The position numbers and the translations under genes are program-made. From contig CAYLYM010000088.1 in assembly GCA_964387645.1 (NCBI GenBank), positions 1 through 16,535 on the forward strand: DNA of 16,535 nt, given 5' to 3'. Below are positions 16,145 through 16,535 of the stretch, one piece after another. The notes under the pieces are model-generated. The model did no database searches. It saw nothing but the letters and a program-made list of their open reading frames with translations, and had not been told where the DNA came from. This DNA comes from CAYLYM01 sp964387645 (GTDB lineage: Bacteria > Calditrichota > Calditrichia > RBG-13-44-9). Within the stretch, counting starts at the first letter, position 1; each line of letters starts with the position of its first letter.

Positions 16145-16320
16145 CCCGTTGTGCATAATTAAAATATACGTTTGTGCAAAAACGTCATTTCGAGTCCCGA
16201 CTTGTCGGGACGAGAAATCTTTTAAAAGATTCCTCATCCCGCTGTGGCGGGATTCGGAATGACAATTACAATAACCACATAGAATTAGAACAATTTCACA
16301 AATGAATTATGCACAACGGG
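16145..16320. mobile_element. MITE-like element with 16-bp terminal inverted repeats
   Basis: CCCGTTGTGCATAATT (16145-16160) and AATTATGCACAACGGG (16305-16320) are perfect reverse complements. TTTA lies directly on both sides (16141-16144 and 16321-16324), consistent with a 4-bp target duplication, though this could be chance in AT-rich DNA. A second inner pair, TTTGTG (16171-16176)/CACAAA (16297-16302), continues the symmetry. There is no coding capacity, so any movement would need a transposase elsewhere. It encloses the two-hairpin repeat at 16184-16263. Confidence 0.45.
16184..16263. repeat. BIME-like double REP element, cloverleaf-capable
   Basis: The 80-nt element starts GTCATTTCGA (16184-16193) and ends with its near-perfect complement TCGGAATGAC (16254-16263). 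Between them are three hairpins: GTCCCGAC-TT-GTCGGGAC (16194-16211), AATCTTTT/AAAAGATT (16216-16231) and ATCCCGC-TGTG-GCGGGAT (16236-16253). It can also fold as two longer hairpins (16187-16218 and 16229-16260) around CTTTTAAAAG. Inverted pairs of palindromic units are the hallmark of REP/BIME repeats. It may also act as a terminator for the sulfatase gene. Confidence 0.65.
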
Positions 16321-16342
16321 TTTATTTAATAAAAATTTACTA

Positions 16343-16378
16343 TCAAGTCACCCTGAGTATAGTTGAGGGGTGACTTGA
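16343..16378 (+). repeat. REP-like hairpin, second copy
   Basis: TCAAGTCACCC (16343-16353) pairs perfectly with GGGTGACTTGA (16368-16378) around the loop TGAGTATAGTTGAG. It shares the GTCA...TGAC frame and the TGAG..YAGTYGA loop with the hairpin at 9986-10021. Confidence 0.6.
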
Positions 16379-16535
16379 GATCATTCTTTCCTGCTAGATG
16401 GAACTTATCAGGACTTTTTTGATTATTTTTACGTAATAATTAAGATAAATCCATTGTGAGATACTTTTTAAATCTTTATAAATTTAGCCAAATTTTCATT
16501 GCAAAAAGAGTTTCCAGTTATTAAAATTTTTTAAA

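Larger units (their letters stand above)
16139..16535. other. Repeat-rich, gene-free end of the window
   Basis: This 397-nt stretch after the sulfatase stop holds a 176-bp element with terminal inverted repeats (16145-16320) and a REP-like hairpin (16343-16378), then about 155 nt of plain AT-rich sequence in which I see nothing recognisable. Confidence 0.7.

Noticed and set aside
16184..16263. tRNA-like cloverleaf
   Set aside because: The fold resembles a cloverleaf, but there is no T-loop GTTCRA consensus, no D-loop GG or proper anticodon arm, and arm lengths do not fit a tRNA. REP/BIME explains the symmetry better.
1..16535. CRISPR array, integrase, or SusC/SusD pair
   Set aside because: No regularly spaced direct repeats, recombinase motifs, or TonB-plug/SusD-like sequences are visible on either strand.

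Overview
The window reads as an AT-rich chromosomal stretch from a Gram-negative, glycan-degrading bacterium. Nearly every gene product carries a Sec, lipoprotein or Tat export signal. The families present (GH28, GH29, GH92, two DUF1080 proteins, a SASA esterase and an S1 sulfatase) are typical of the Bacteroidota and wider FCB superphylum (Calditrichota/KSB1-like lineages also fit). No SusC/SusD pair, rRNA, tRNA or integrase is visible, so the phylum is an inference. A run of 10 Ns at 498-507 points to a draft or metagenome assembly.

Layout, all genes on the + strand. 1-330 is the C-terminal end of a GH28 pectinase-like enzyme. 475-1188 is a coiled-coil lipoprotein of unknown function whose signal peptide is cut by the gap. 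1412-2767 is a GntP-family gluconate-type permease. 3096-10172 holds mostly single-gene units separated by AT-rich spacers, several ending in strong hairpins: an exported galactose mutarotase, a DUF1080 protein, a SASA/sialate O-acetylesterase-like enzyme, a second DUF1080 protein and a GH29 alpha-L-fucosidase. 10173-16138 is a tighter group: a divergent GH92 glycosidase coupled to a PfkB sugar kinase, then a Tat-exported aldo/keto reductase and a Tat-exported sulfatase. The last part of the window looks clearly richer in GC.

Taken together the genes describe a catabolic locus for a decorated plant or algal glycan. The esterase and sulfatase would remove acetyl and sulfate groups, GH28, GH29 and GH92 would release sugars, the DUF1080 pair may cleave 3-keto-glycosides, the mutarotase would equilibrate anomers, GntP may import sugar acids, and the PfkB protein would phosphorylate a sugar in the cytoplasm. 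The exact polysaccharide cannot be read from the sequence.

The most unusual non-coding structure is downstream of the sulfatase (16145-16320). It is a 176-bp unit with perfect 16-bp terminal inverted repeats and a TTTA repeat on each side, enclosing an 80-nt element made of two inverted REP-like hairpins that can also fold as a cloverleaf. Two further REP-like hairpins (9986-10021 and 16343-16378) share a loop motif and have compensating stem changes, suggesting a dispersed repeat family.
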